The notes under the pieces are model-generated. The model was not told where the DNA came from. It was given only the letters and a program-made list of their open reading frames with translations, and searched no databases. From contig JAVTVY010020571.1 of assembly GCA_036873755.1 (NCBI GenBank), positions 1-64,000 of the forward strand: a stretch of 64,000 bases of DNA. Direction: 5' to 3'. The stretch's first letter is position 1, and each line of letters begins with the position of its first letter. This stretch comes from Hanleya hanleyi. Its lineage: Eukaryota > Mollusca > Polyplacophora > Lepidopleurida > Hanleyidae. This document shows, piece after piece, positions 12,501-23,419 of this stretch. The translations under genes were made by a program, and so were the position numbers.

Positions 12501-15500
12501 CTATCAAGAAAAACGCTCTTTATTCTATAGAATCGATGTATCATCAATATATCCATACTTATCTACATTAACATTCTCCGGGGAAATGTGTATGCCAGTC
12601 AATTAAATCCCCTGCTTTTACTCCAGAAGAGGGCCTTGTGGATAATTACTCTATCTAGTAAAATCGAACACAGACTTTTCAACTGAACCTATACTCATAT
12701 CTTCTGCTAATCCAGAAATTCTTTCGCGGCCCCAGTTTACTGCCTAGTAATTTCCGATATTACTTCAAAAACAAGTCGGCGATTCACCACTATCATACTC
12801 GTGCACATTATCTCAATCATGACAGGCCCATTTACTTATACAAATTATAGTTTATACTACTACAGTATTGGTCTTCGAGAGTAGAATAAATTGTCCCCTT
12901 GCTCAAGGAAATTCAATATACACCTCTATTGAAATATAAACTCAAATTAGACCTCATCGAAAACTGACCAATTTCACAGCAGCGCATGAATTGGAGCGAT
13001 ATGCAAGAGGTGGGAAAAACTGACGACTAAAAAGCAACCATACGACTTTAGAGGAAAGCTTCCCTGGCATTCAGACCCGAGAATACGGTGGATTCTCGGA
13101 CGTAGCCTTAGTATCTCAGCCGCGCTTTTATTGCAGATATTCATGTGGAGACAATGACGTATCCACACGGCCCCTAGCACCGGTTAAGCGGAATTAGATA
13201 CGCTAGCTCGGGAGCTCTGATGACAGATCAGCTCAAATAATTAACTCAGCTGATGTTAATAGATGAGCATTGTAGACGTCTGATGGAATAAATGCCTCAA
13301 CATGGGGTAAACCTGGTAAATGCAAGAATACTCAGAAAATATAACCTACATGTATAATGCCCAACGTCATACGGCTTAAATTTCCCACCAAAATACTCTC
13401 ACATATACACTCCTATAAACCGTACGTGCGACGTCGTATACCATATTGCAAAATCGTTCTCTTTAGGGATAGAAAAAGCCCCGTGAGGCTTATTCCCGCC
13501 TATATTTCTATGTATACTAAAACAAAAGAATGTTTACTGGTAAATACAAAAAAGACAGAAGAAACCCCTATAATATATATATATTGATTCAACGAAAATA
13601 GAATTGAAAGAATTCGTTAATTATTTCAGAGATATATGAGAGAGAGTGCGACGAAACTATAGTTTTGAGAATTAAATAAATATCGATGAATTCGACAGGG
13701 AAATAAGTGAAAGTGAATTTTTACCAGCTATCAAGCAGCTTAAACGCGATAAGGCACTAGAAACTGATGGTATTGGTTGTGAAGAGGTTATAGTACCATA
13801 TACATTATATATAATTGTACCTATTTCAAAGAATGGTTAGCTATCTAATGTCAAAAACAAAAGGGGAATCACATTAATCTACGGTTCCGCAAAAATATTA
13901 AATTACTATACCGAGGTTCTGCAAAAATATTAAATTACTATACCGAGAATGCTGATCTCCTATGTGACAGCATATATCAATGCACTGCTCTCTATGTATT
14001 TATCACGCAAATGTCCACAAACACGTTGTTCGACAAATTAATTTCACGTATGTTATATAGCAGCGAAATATGGGGAGCTGGTGATGTCTCTGATATCGAA
14101 CTTATTCACATGAAATTCTGTAATGTAGTCTAGAACTTGGTAGATATCCCTATTCTGTTTTATGTATATAATACGGGGTTTAAAACATTGATTCAAAATA
14201 TTGTGTGACAAATCTACTCTACCGTACAATGCTAGCTAGAGGTAAATGTAAAACGTATTTGACTGCTAAATTGAACAATATGCTCGAGCGACTATAGGCT
14301 TGAATGATTTATGGATGTTGTAACCGTAAATCTGTGGAGAATGAATATACAATTCGTAAGTGTAAGCCCATTCTATAGAGACTTGAGAGCAGCCCATCTA
14401 CTATCGTTTTCAAACAGCATGGCCCACAGTTTGAAAACATTGTTATAAATATTATGTCACCTATTAACGAAAAGAAGCAAATAAATTTTGCAAAGTTAGT
14501 TTATTTTGCCATGAGTAAGAGGAATCAATAGATCAGTTATACCATTATTTATTCACAGAAAATTAATCTCTAACTATGAGTGCTTATTCAATTATGTCAG
14601 TGATTTTTATTTTGCTCTTGATTTGATATATGCTGTAACCCCGGAGAACTATCAAGCCATTGCGTACTACTTACGAGTTGCTAAAAGCTGTATATGCTTA
14701 TGGTCTATAAAGTAAAGTATAAAATGTACATAATGGTCAAGTATGGACCGAAGGCATTGAAGCTGACAAAAGTAACCCCTCTGTTCAAAAATGATGAAAG
14801 TAATATATTTGAAAATTAATAACCTATATCAGTACTGGCTTGTCTGAGCAAGATAATTGAAAAGCTTGCAGTTAACAGAATGATCGCCTTCTTAGATATA
14901 CGTACAATATAATATGCGCTAACCAGTACGCCTTCCGAGCTAATCACTCCAGAGAGGCCAAGAAATATTCTATCACAACCCTCCTGGATTTATCAAAAAC
15001 CTTTGACACGGTCAACCACGCCATCCTTCTATACATGTTGATTATAGGTTAAGACGAACGTCTAAAAGGTTCCATAGTTACGTATCGTCTTAAATCCAGT
15101 GTACACAATATACAATATCATCGTTGCAACAGGTATCCTGTGAAGTACCGCAGGGATCTATTTTAGGTCCAATTCTTTTCCTTATTTATATCAATGACAT
15201 TATTGCTGCAAGCCGTGTTATGGAAATTCTACTCTTCGCTGATGACACATCTGCGACGCTGTCCAAAGACGACCGTAAGATGTTGATAGAAACTATGTCG
15301 AAAGAGCTCATCAATTTGTATAACTATAGTTCGCATGTAAAAAAAAAACAACTTTCGTTTACATGTATGTACATAAAACCCTCTAAACCGTGCAAATTTC
15401 GCAACCAGCCCAAATTATCCATCTCTGGTATAGACATAGAACAGGCAGTCCAGTTTAAATCCTTATATACAAATTTATCTTTCAGGCTTATGCTTATTTA

Positions 15501-18500
15501 GCACCAGAATTAAAGGCCGGAATATATGGAACAAGTTACTCTCTCCGTTGAAATCCTGTACTTGTGTCTCACTATTTAAATCTCGTATTAAAACCCACAT
15601 TCTGAAAAATCACGCCATTTTTTTTTTATTATGCGGTTTCTATATGCCCGACTTAGAAAATTCGTGGAATTTGAAACTAGATTTTGTTATATTTATTTTT
15701 GATTCTTAGTTTGTTTATATAAAAGGAAAGTTAGATATTTAAATTTTCACCAGTATTACGTCAAACACATATCTCACTTATTTTAAGTCCCCTGGGGTTT
15801 TAATCCAGTACGTCTTATATTATTATTATATGTATATTGGAATGCTTGGGTGAAATAAAAATGAAATGAAATGAAAATTAAATGGACTAATTTTTCTCTC
15901 AAACATTGTTTCAATATATAAAAATTATGGGGGAGGGGGCTATAATCCATACCAAGTTATCATTTCTATATAATTGTCAAACGATGTTTCAACCTATTAA
16001 TTAAGAAATTCACAGAAAAGTAATCAAAACAATGGAGTCATACCGGACAACAGAGCTTCGTTGATATCCCCGAAAGTGAATGAATATATGGAACTTTCTC
16101 CATAGATAGCAGCCAGTAGTTGTAAGTCATGGGTGGTCAGTTCTCCCGAGATTTCTTTGCACCTGAACATGAATACCATAAATAGTAAACATGGCACAGA
16201 TATATTTAACCCTACCTGGCCTGGGGGGGGGGGGCATTATGGCCCCCCTACCAAACTTTCTGCGCTATCACCAGAACGACGAAAAACGAAGTGCTGAAAC
16301 TCCAGGACTTTATAGTTTGTCATATTTGGGTCATTTTGAGCCCATTTGCATAACCCCAAGAGCAGAGGATCATAGGTAAATTCAAGATGGCGGCCACGTG
16401 GGGTACCAGAAAAGTGATGTTTTTATCATATTTCTTCAAAATTTCTGCTTTTCCGCGATGAAAATTGGGCAAAAACTATTTTATTTCACATCACATTAAT
16501 ATTTACTAATTTATCATGCAGTTTTTGCGGAGGAATTGCATAAATAAAAAATTCGGAAAATCCGACCGAAAAATCGACCAAAAAATGCCGTTTTTGGAAA
16601 TGACGTCACTGTGACGTCATCAAAGCGGTCATCTTGGATTTTTTTTACATTTTCTGGTAGAGCTTGACCCAAGGGTATAGTGTGGTAAGTTTCAGCTCCC
16701 TAGCTCAAGGGATAAGAAAAATAATTAGGGGGGGCCATTTCGGCCCGCCCCCCAGGTCCCAAAAAGCCCAGGCCAGATAGGGTTAACGAATAACAATGGT
16801 TGGATCAGTTGAACAAGTTTCTGGCTTCGAGGAAGGAAAGATGGTTGAAACACGGAATGATCATCATGGAGTAACGACGAAGATTGGTTAGTAAATGGCT
16901 TGTTTTGACAAAGGCAAAAGCTGTACAGTCCAGAACAAATTAAAGATTTATCGCTCAGCCGACAAGTTATTGGATTGAGTGTTCGTACCTTTGAAACAGC
17001 TGTCTTTCCATGTCCTTAGCAAGGTCGTGCCAGTTTCTGCGTCGACACTGCTCGATCGTGGCAGTGTATGCCAGAATAGCCTACAATGTCACAAAAATAT
17101 AACTAAACATAGCATATTAGACAATAATATAATTCAACATCTCGCAACAACGATATCTTAGTACACACATAAAAGGATACTTGTTAAGAACTTCGGCAAC
17201 AAGATGTTCTACATAATAAATAATATAGTATACCCGTCTCATTGAAAGCCTTCAACAGACTACACATTACTGATGTAAATATTCAAAGTGTCAAAGCCAC
17301 TCTCTCGTTATTTCTGACGCCACTGCATGATCCAAGAAGAATGAAGGGGTCGGAAATCCAAGCTGGCGACAGAGGCCATATTGGATTAGGCATCTCGCTA
17401 AAATAATCCATAGGGCCTGCCTCTTATTGATATTATCAAGCCACTCCCCATTGTCTTTCTTTCCCGCTTAATTATTGGCTTTTGTTTTCGAACGAGATAT
17501 ATTAGGATTAAAATGCATGAGAGGAGCCTGAAATTGGTGAAGATGGTCCCAAGGAGCAAGTGAAGCCTACCAGACGACCGAGTCGTGCGAGGGGAAATGG
17601 CGCATTCTGAGGCGGTTGGCCCTCCAATCCAGCCGTCTCGGCTCCCACGTCCGTTACACAAACGTAAGTTTAATATAACCATATCAATCTGGTAACAGAA
17701 TTATCATAGATTGAACTGGTGTGCTTGAATATGTTTAGACGCCGTGGAATTGCGACCGAACATGTCAATATTGTTGTCAGAAAAATAAAGCACGTTGATA
17801 ACGATTGTGGTTATACCGAGAGTTCTACCGACTCTGTTGAAGCGTTGGAGGAAAGTATAATGCTCATGGATTGTATGGTTCCAACAATCTGTATCAAGTA
17901 GGAGGTTTATCTTCGCTCAAATGGTCGTGATTTGTGGACTTCGAACAGTCGAGTGGATCTTTCAGACTACCGGTACTGATCGAGTCTAAATTAACTGTAC
18001 ATATTAAAATGTGTTTTCACATTTTGCCAGCCCTACTGGCACATAATATTTAGACCTATATCTCTATAAAAATGAAACGGGCCAGCCCAACGGGCACATC
18101 ATATTTAGACCTATATCTCTACAAAAATGAAACAGGCCTTCTCTCTTGTCGTCTTTATGACAAACGAGATGATTACAATTTCGACATCGTAAACTATCCC
18201 TTTCTGGACAGTAATATTCCAGTGGGACCTGCATATGGCGTATACATATCTCTCCTAGTAGCATTTGCTAGATCATGTGTTAAATGTGACGAATTAAATC
18301 AACGTCACAAAAAATTATTGCAGAAACTTATAAAACTGGGCTATATCACCAAGCGCCTCCACTCAAAGTTTATCAAATTTGGCGATACATATCGCATACT
18401 GATAGCAAAATACGAGCGTAGCGTGCAAGATCTGTGGCGTTACGTTTCGTAACTTGTGTCTAATTCCGCTTAACCCGGGGCTAGGGGCCGTATGAACCTA

Positions 18501-21500
18501 TATAAATCAAGATCCTCATGGTGCTCATATGAACAGTCACAATCAAAGCGTGACTGAGATAGATCATTCTCTGGATGGCGACTTTACAACAAATATCATA
18601 TGGATTAAGAATACTGATCAGCGATACGAATTTAATATTTTTGGAACATCATTATGTCGTGCCGGCATCATTGAAAACTGTTGACCGTTTCTCTCTTGCA
18701 GGAAATATGCTTATGTATACTAGGATTATCTTTTAGAATTTGGTGTTGATGCTGTTGTGTGGAATGTGGAAAAGGTCTTTGGATTATGGCCGCGGATATT
18801 GTTTAATGGACGACGGCTGAATTATGAATGACGGACCAGACGCTTGTAATTCAGACTTTCTAGTACAGACGGCCTCAGGGAACCATTAACGAAAATATAT
18901 TCATTGACTCCGCTCATACTGAAACATATACCTGGTGCTCGCTACAGCGATATGAACGTGTTTTAGACAGTTGCTGTAAGGCAGTCAACAATGCTGCATT
19001 ATCATCACGCGTATCTTTGTACACCTGATATAAACTGTTAAGACAATAGAGTTGCTCTGTATCTTTCTCGGTGTATTCACGTCTGAAAAGAACAAAAGGT
19101 TATTATTTTTCTTTCGTTGAATAGTCAGATACAGTTAACACAGACAATGTGACTGACGTCTAAATAAGCTATCACATATTTTTACAACCCCTGCAAATAT
19201 ATTTTTTTGTTGGGGGGGGGGAGGGGCGGGGCAGCATGCACAGGTTCAATGTACAAAGCTGTGCTTTTCAGTATTTTATATTAATAATTTCGTAAAAAGA
19301 CCATGCCACAAAATCTATTGTAAGTTAAATCAATTCGTCAAATTTACAAATTATCGAAAACGTACTCGGAAATGGAAAAGTACCTGGTTCTGCCCACACA
19401 AGACTGACACCCAAGACGAGATTTCTCCGCTCGAAGTCTCCACGATAGCGCCATGTTAACTGCTCTTCTTCCAGTTGGTTGTCGCTTTCGAATACAACGT
19501 AAAGCCCGAATATAGTTCGCTTTCGCCTCTTGCATGAACGATTGTTGTTGGTTAACCTGATACGGTGATAGAAGCAGACCATTTTTCTTGATGCAATTCT
19601 CTTGACTCTTGCTTTCTATCATTTAAGAATCCACAACATAACAGAAGTAATTGTATATTGCAATTAAATACCAATGTATAAATAGGTAAACAGAGAATAT
19701 ACTAATAATGCATTTGTAAATAAAATATTGTTCATGCGTTTAACAACAAAATGCAAGTTTCTGTAGTTTTCAAAGCTATATCCTAATATATATTCCCCCA
19801 CCTGTCCTTGCAATCTTTGTAACTTAGCCCGCACTGTCGAATAACTCATACGGTCGTCTGGGTGGAAGGCATACTTCGTCTTACTAGTAGTTTCGAAGTC
19901 TGTAAAGGCAGTTATGGCTTCTTGAAGCAAGGAACTGGCCTACAAGATGCGATGTCAAAGGTTTCATTGTGGATAAAGTTCAACATAAAACAAGCGATCT
20001 GCTTCACTGAATAATGGCTGCGTATCAAGGTTTCTCGATATAAATTCCCAAAGTCAGATTGACTATAATACCTGAGTGGTAGAATTTGGGCGAAAATCTT
20101 TAATCAGTGACAAGTGGTAAACATATGCTAAATATGCATTTGATTATCATATTATAGGAAGAAAAAAAAAGAACCCTGCTTATCTCTATGAATGCAAATA
20201 TGCCAATTATCATGGTAGAAATATTCCTCCATAGTAAAGCATAGGCAGAATCGAAATTATGGCAGGTCACCCACAGTACCATTCTCCCATGCCACAGTGC
20301 ATGCATATATTTCAAACTGTGTATGCACTTTCCAAAGCTTGATTCAAGCTTAAGGTGTGTATACTTTGAATTTCGACACAGACTCACTGTTCCAATGTGC
20401 ATGTTTCACCAAAATCGGGGAATTTAAATGCAAGATTCAAATTGACTTAACACTTATGAGTTACCATCTCACAGATTTCGGTGAAACATGCACATTGGAA
20501 CAGTGAGTCTGTGTCGAAACTCAATGTATACACAACTTAAGCTTAAATCACGCATTGGAAAGTGCATACAAAGTTTGAAATATATGTATTAAGGCAGTGT
20601 GACGTCACTGGACCTAAATATGATTGCAACAGGCCACCATAGAATACCATGCTTTATTTGCAGCTTACTCTGTGTAATAAAATCGTAAAAAATTACAATA
20701 AATATTTTCTCACACTATTTGCAATGGTCTTTCATTTGAAGGAAACTTTACTTGAGGGGTTTCGATCACTTTAACATTGTCCCTAAGCACGTTTACTTCT
20801 TCTTTACTTCTTACTTCTTACCAGATAACGCTTTAATCGTTACCTAATTAATGGATGTAATCAGGTTAATTTCCGGCGGCCATGCCGCCGGATTTCTGAA
20901 TTCGCTAAACATGGGAGCCGCCATCTTGATATTGGACGAGTAACAGGTGTTTTCTCGAGCCATACTTTCACAGACGTGCCGTTGAGTGATCCAGCTAGTT
21001 TTAGATCGTAAAACGACAGGATTGTATCACCCGTTCGTGGTTAACAAATTAATATTAATTCTGTTATAATGAATTCATCGAATAAATGTTCTTTAGTACT
21101 ATTTTATTATGGCTGAGAGACCAAATCGATGACCATACATGATGAAGTTATTCACCTGTACCATGTGTACGTCTGCAGCAAAATGTTTGAGATTGAACTG
21201 CGAGTTACTAAAAACTTGAAACAGCAAAACACGCGGATCGGATTGTTGTGTAGAGAAAGTCGATCTAGGCTTAATTCACAATGACACACATCAATAAAGA
21301 AATAGTGGCTTGATGATGGGTCCCGTATAATGCCACAGCGCGATCTCTTACATCAGGCTATATGAAATGACTTAATACGTCAACCAGAGAACATTACTTT
21401 CAAAGTCCTAGTTTGACATTTTGCATTTTGCATTTTGCCAGCAAGCACTTAACTTCCGGCTAACCCCACACTTTCCAGATGGGTTCTTGCGCGAACTACA

Positions 21501-22232
21501 TTAGTCAAACCTTTAAGGAAAACAAACAAATCGACGTTTTTTTTTACCATAATGTGCATCGTGACCTGTATTCACCAGTTGCACACGTAATCGGCTTGTA
21601 ATACGCAGATTATAAGCTACAAACGTTTCCGCCGGCATTGATGCATCTGCATCAATAAGTTTTCTTGTTGCTCATGATGTTACAGTAGTAGTATGTGAGA
21701 GTGAGGGAACGGACCAACCTCCCCATAGCGCATGCTCCGTTTCACAGGCTCACTCCACTTATGTCCCTGCTTCCAATAGAGGAAGTCGACCGTTACGACG
21801 TGGAAACGACGTATGCGGACACACCCCCGCACACACCGTGTTGTAGAATGCGACTGAATAATTTCTTCAGTTTTGCACTTGAGCAAACTACTTTTCATAT
21901 GATCGCCCCATATAAACGGCGAAAATAATGTCAAGCTCATTGTTCTTGACGCTAGGTCAACAGATATATAATGCAGAATTGAAAAGAAATCTGAACTTTC
22001 AATTAACATGGCTTTTACTATGTATGATGTCACTTCCGGCGGTATGTTGCGCGGGCGGGAATCTGACTTGTGTCTGGGGTGTGTCTGGGGTATGATTATG
22101 CCCCAGTGAGGTTGTTGGGACTGGACACTAAATAAAACGAGAAATAATGACGTCAGAACACACGAGAGAATCATTGCTCGATACCTTCGGAATTTCGTCG
22201 ATGTCCTGAATATCTTCCCGCAATTCATCCAT
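3538..22232 (-). CDS. Unidentified 11-exon host gene, left copy, 537 aa
   Basis: Exons in transcription order: 22,185-22,232; 19,802-19,939; 19,384-19,556; 18,932-19,082; 16,989-17,080; 16,044-16,162; 8,502-8,598; 7,929-8,044; 4,754-4,883; 4,160-4,358; 3,538-3,888 (stop). All introns are GT-AG, every junction phase agrees, and the sum is exactly 538 codons. It starts MDELREDIQDIDEIPK with the ATG in AAAGTATGG context and ends PWPIPGSLSAKK. The protein is rich in amphipathic helices of TPR-like character (QEAKANYIRALRCI, FVEADRWFQIAIDTQRRELD, QARHIECLLLTLCEARRGNM) with no signal peptide or membrane segment. I do not recognise the family; an alpha-solenoid scaffold is a guess. Introns are crowded with transposons. 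Arm differences are mostly synonymous plus one codon indel, suggesting constraint. Confidence 0.75.
5171..6060 (-). mobile_element. Reverse-transcriptase element fragment B
   Basis: The 3' end motif at 5,171 is followed upstream by an RT C-terminus (GPAYGVYITRLVAFSRSG, KRLHSIIFKFGGTYRML) ending QDLWRYVS, then a decayed stretch corresponding to the YIDDL region. Frames are broken. Mirror: 51,310-52,195. Confidence 0.6.
6695..7712 (+). mobile_element. Reverse-transcriptase element fragment C (YIDDL present)
   Basis: Best preserved of the family. The motif GIPMGTNCAP is followed after a one-base shift by LADLYLFSYEYDYMQ and RYIDDLFAVDN (catalytic YxDD). A second shift leads to SYLDLYLYKNEAGLL, LYDKRDDYNFNIVNYPFL and PVGPAYGENISRLVAFA, ending QDLWRYVS at 7,305. 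A conserved 3' UTR follows to the terminal motif at 7,700. The motifs suggest a Penelope-like RT but the lineage is not certain. Mirror: 49,645-50,665. Confidence 0.65.
8830..9366 (+). mobile_element. 3' end of a LINE with (ATTC)n tail
   Basis: Contains a decayed RT C-terminus (frame with NSLADTIRQSPSLNSFKKA), an (ATT)n tract at 9,201-9,246 and a terminal AAATAAAG(ATTC)n. It is inserted within a tandem repeat of about 90 bases (8,646-8,830 and 9,370-9,440). Mirror: 47,375-48,525, there enlarged by a MITE. Confidence 0.6.
9910..11510. mobile_element. TIR element with internal 157-bp minisatellite, left
   Basis: The ends AGCTCATCTG...CAGATGAGCT are next to TA. The interior is eight or so units of about 157 bases, each with AAGATGGCCGCCTGGTGGCC and GAACCTGTGTACCAAATTTG. 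A GGGCCTTCGGCCC hairpin lies just before the right end. No real genes; frames of 60-106 aa here are repeat translations. Mirror: 45,276-46,835. Confidence 0.7.
11795..12310 (+). mobile_element. Decayed LINE reverse-transcriptase fragment
   Basis: Shifting frames show HGFQGNNSTAVAA, DLSKLFDTVNHDS and FLICINDISS followed by a DDTS motif, the pattern of LINE reverse transcriptases. No open frame survives. Mirror: 44,475-44,990 (minus). Confidence 0.5.
12985..13440 (-). mobile_element. 3' region of a sister RT-element family, copy 2
   Basis: Matches 405-850 at roughly 85-90% by eye. Mirror: 43,370-43,800. Confidence 0.4.
13680..15885 (+). mobile_element. LINE remnants with (ATGAA)n tail
   Basis: Part one (13,680-14,700) has a linker pattern EFLPAIKQLKRDKAL and a C-terminal EIWGAGDVSDIELIHMKFCN. 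Part two (14,750-15,885) has an RT stretch with VPQGSILGPILFLIYIND and LLFADDTS (open at 15,124-15,501) and ends in ATGAAATGAAATG repeats. Both are broken. Mirror: 40,880-43,105 (minus). Confidence 0.6.
16210..16782. mobile_element. piggyBac-type MITE, left
   Basis: TTAA on both sides and TIRs CCCTACCTGGCCTGGG / CCCTATCTGGCCTGGG, as expected for a piggyBac-derived nonautonomous element. It lies in intron 5 of the host gene. Mirror: 39,982-40,547. Confidence 0.7.
18025..18852 (+). mobile_element. Reverse-transcriptase element fragment D
   Basis: The C-terminal 126 residues of the same RT (18,072-18,452) are open, preceded by a short tandem duplication of the GTSYLDLYLYKNE segment (18,040-18,075). 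The 3' UTR runs to the terminal ACGCTTGTAATT at 18,852. It sits in intron 4 of the host gene. Mirror: 37,935-38,755. Confidence 0.65.
20290..20590. repeat. Inverted repeat plus a third direct copy (22,266-22,390), left arm
   Basis: An arm at 20,290-20,420 (minus sense) and one at 20,466-20,590 share about 120 bases including GTGAAACATGCACATTGGAA, separated by about 45 bases. The same segment occurs again at 22,266-22,390. The right arm retains only the outermost half. Confidence 0.7.
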
Positions 22233-22692
22233 ACTTTCGGAAAAAATGACGGATGACGAATGACTCACAGATTTCGGTGAAACGTGCACATTGGAACAGT
22301 GAGTCTGTGTCGAAACTCAATGTATACACAACTTAAGCTTGAATCAAGCATTGGAAAGTGCATACAAAGTTTGAAATATATGTATTAAGGCAGTGTGACG
22401 TCACTGGACCTAAATATGATTGCAACAGGCCACCATAGAATACCATGCTTTATTTGCAGTTTACTCTGTGTAATAAAATCGTAAAAAATTACAATAAATA
22501 TTTTCCCACATTATTTGCAATGGTCTTTCATTTGATGGAAACTTTACTTGAGGGTTTTCGATCACTTTAACATTGTCCCTACGCACGTTTACTTCAGTTA
22601 GCTGACACAGATCGTACAAACTGCGGTAGCTGTGTATTCTTACCTGACAACGCTTTAATCGTTATCTAATTAATGGATGTAATCAGGTTAAT
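22233..22692 (-). promoter_or_regulatory. Probable promoter region of the left host gene
   Basis: Lies between the ATG (22,232) and the inferred Polinton end. A segment of about 420 bases here (22,261-22,690) is repeated at 20,461-20,880 inside intron 1. It has GTGACGTCAC-like sequence near 22,396 and no clear TATA box. Only the 22,610-22,690 part survives on the right arm. Confidence 0.35.
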
Positions 22693-23130
22693 TGCTCATG
22701 ATGTTACAGTAGTAGTATGTGATAGTGAGGGAACGGAAGTAGTAGGGAGCGAGGATTTCAACGCTTTTTTCCCAGGGAGGTAACTCTTGGTTCCCCTTTT
22801 CCGCCAGGGGCGCCACCAGTGCCGTATGGCGTCACTTCCGGTCTGGGTGAATGGAGCGTGACCTGTGAACATGATAGGATATGTACTGACCTGTCTGTGG
22901 GGTTTTTCCACAATGCCGTTCACCTCCGTGTCTTTTCGGGTACGTCCGTTGTGGGGTTTTTCCACAATGTCGTTCATCTTCGTGTCTCTTGGGTGATCTC
23001 CGTGTTTCTTCGGTCAGGTCCGTTACAATGTCGTTCACCTTCGTGTTTTTTCGGTGAGGTGCGAAGGGTACGTCCGTGTCTTTTCGGTAAGATGGGAACA
23101 TGATAGGCCATGTACTGTCTGTGGGGTTTT

Positions 23131-23331
23131 TTCCCGCTAGAATTTCGCTGTCGTCTGCTTGGGGTTGTCACGTGCCGAACACCGGGCTCCCCGAATTGCA
23201 ACATTGTTGCACGTTCGCTACAATGTTGCATTTCCCGCCAGAATTTCGATGTCGTCTGCTTGGGGTTGTCACGTGCCGAACACCTGGCTCCCCGAATTGC
23301 AACATTGTTGCACGTTCGCTACAATGTTGCG
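23131..23331. repeat. 101-bp tandem doublet with nested palindromes, left
   Basis: Two copies (period 101) of a unit containing GTCACGTGCC and, near its end, GCAACATTGT...ACAATGTTGC with a 12-base spacer. CAACATTGTTG is itself a palindrome. The right copy is at 35,684-35,884. Confidence 0.8.
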
Positions 23332-23419
23332 AAGATGTCACGGAGATCACCGAAGAGACACGGAGGTGCCGAAGAGACACGGAGATCCCCGAAGGGGGCG
23401 AGAGGGGTCCCTAGTGTAC

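Noticed and set aside
19325..19582. Alternative frame reading TIFGLYVVFESDNQLEEEQL
   Set aside because: Splice phases of neighbouring exons and the silent nature of the arm difference support the QEAKANYIRALRCI frame instead.
22690..22710. TCATGA as a 6-bp target duplication of the Polinton
   Set aside because: It is a palindrome inside palindromic flanks, and the same bases also belong to the repeat copy at 21,667, so it proves nothing.
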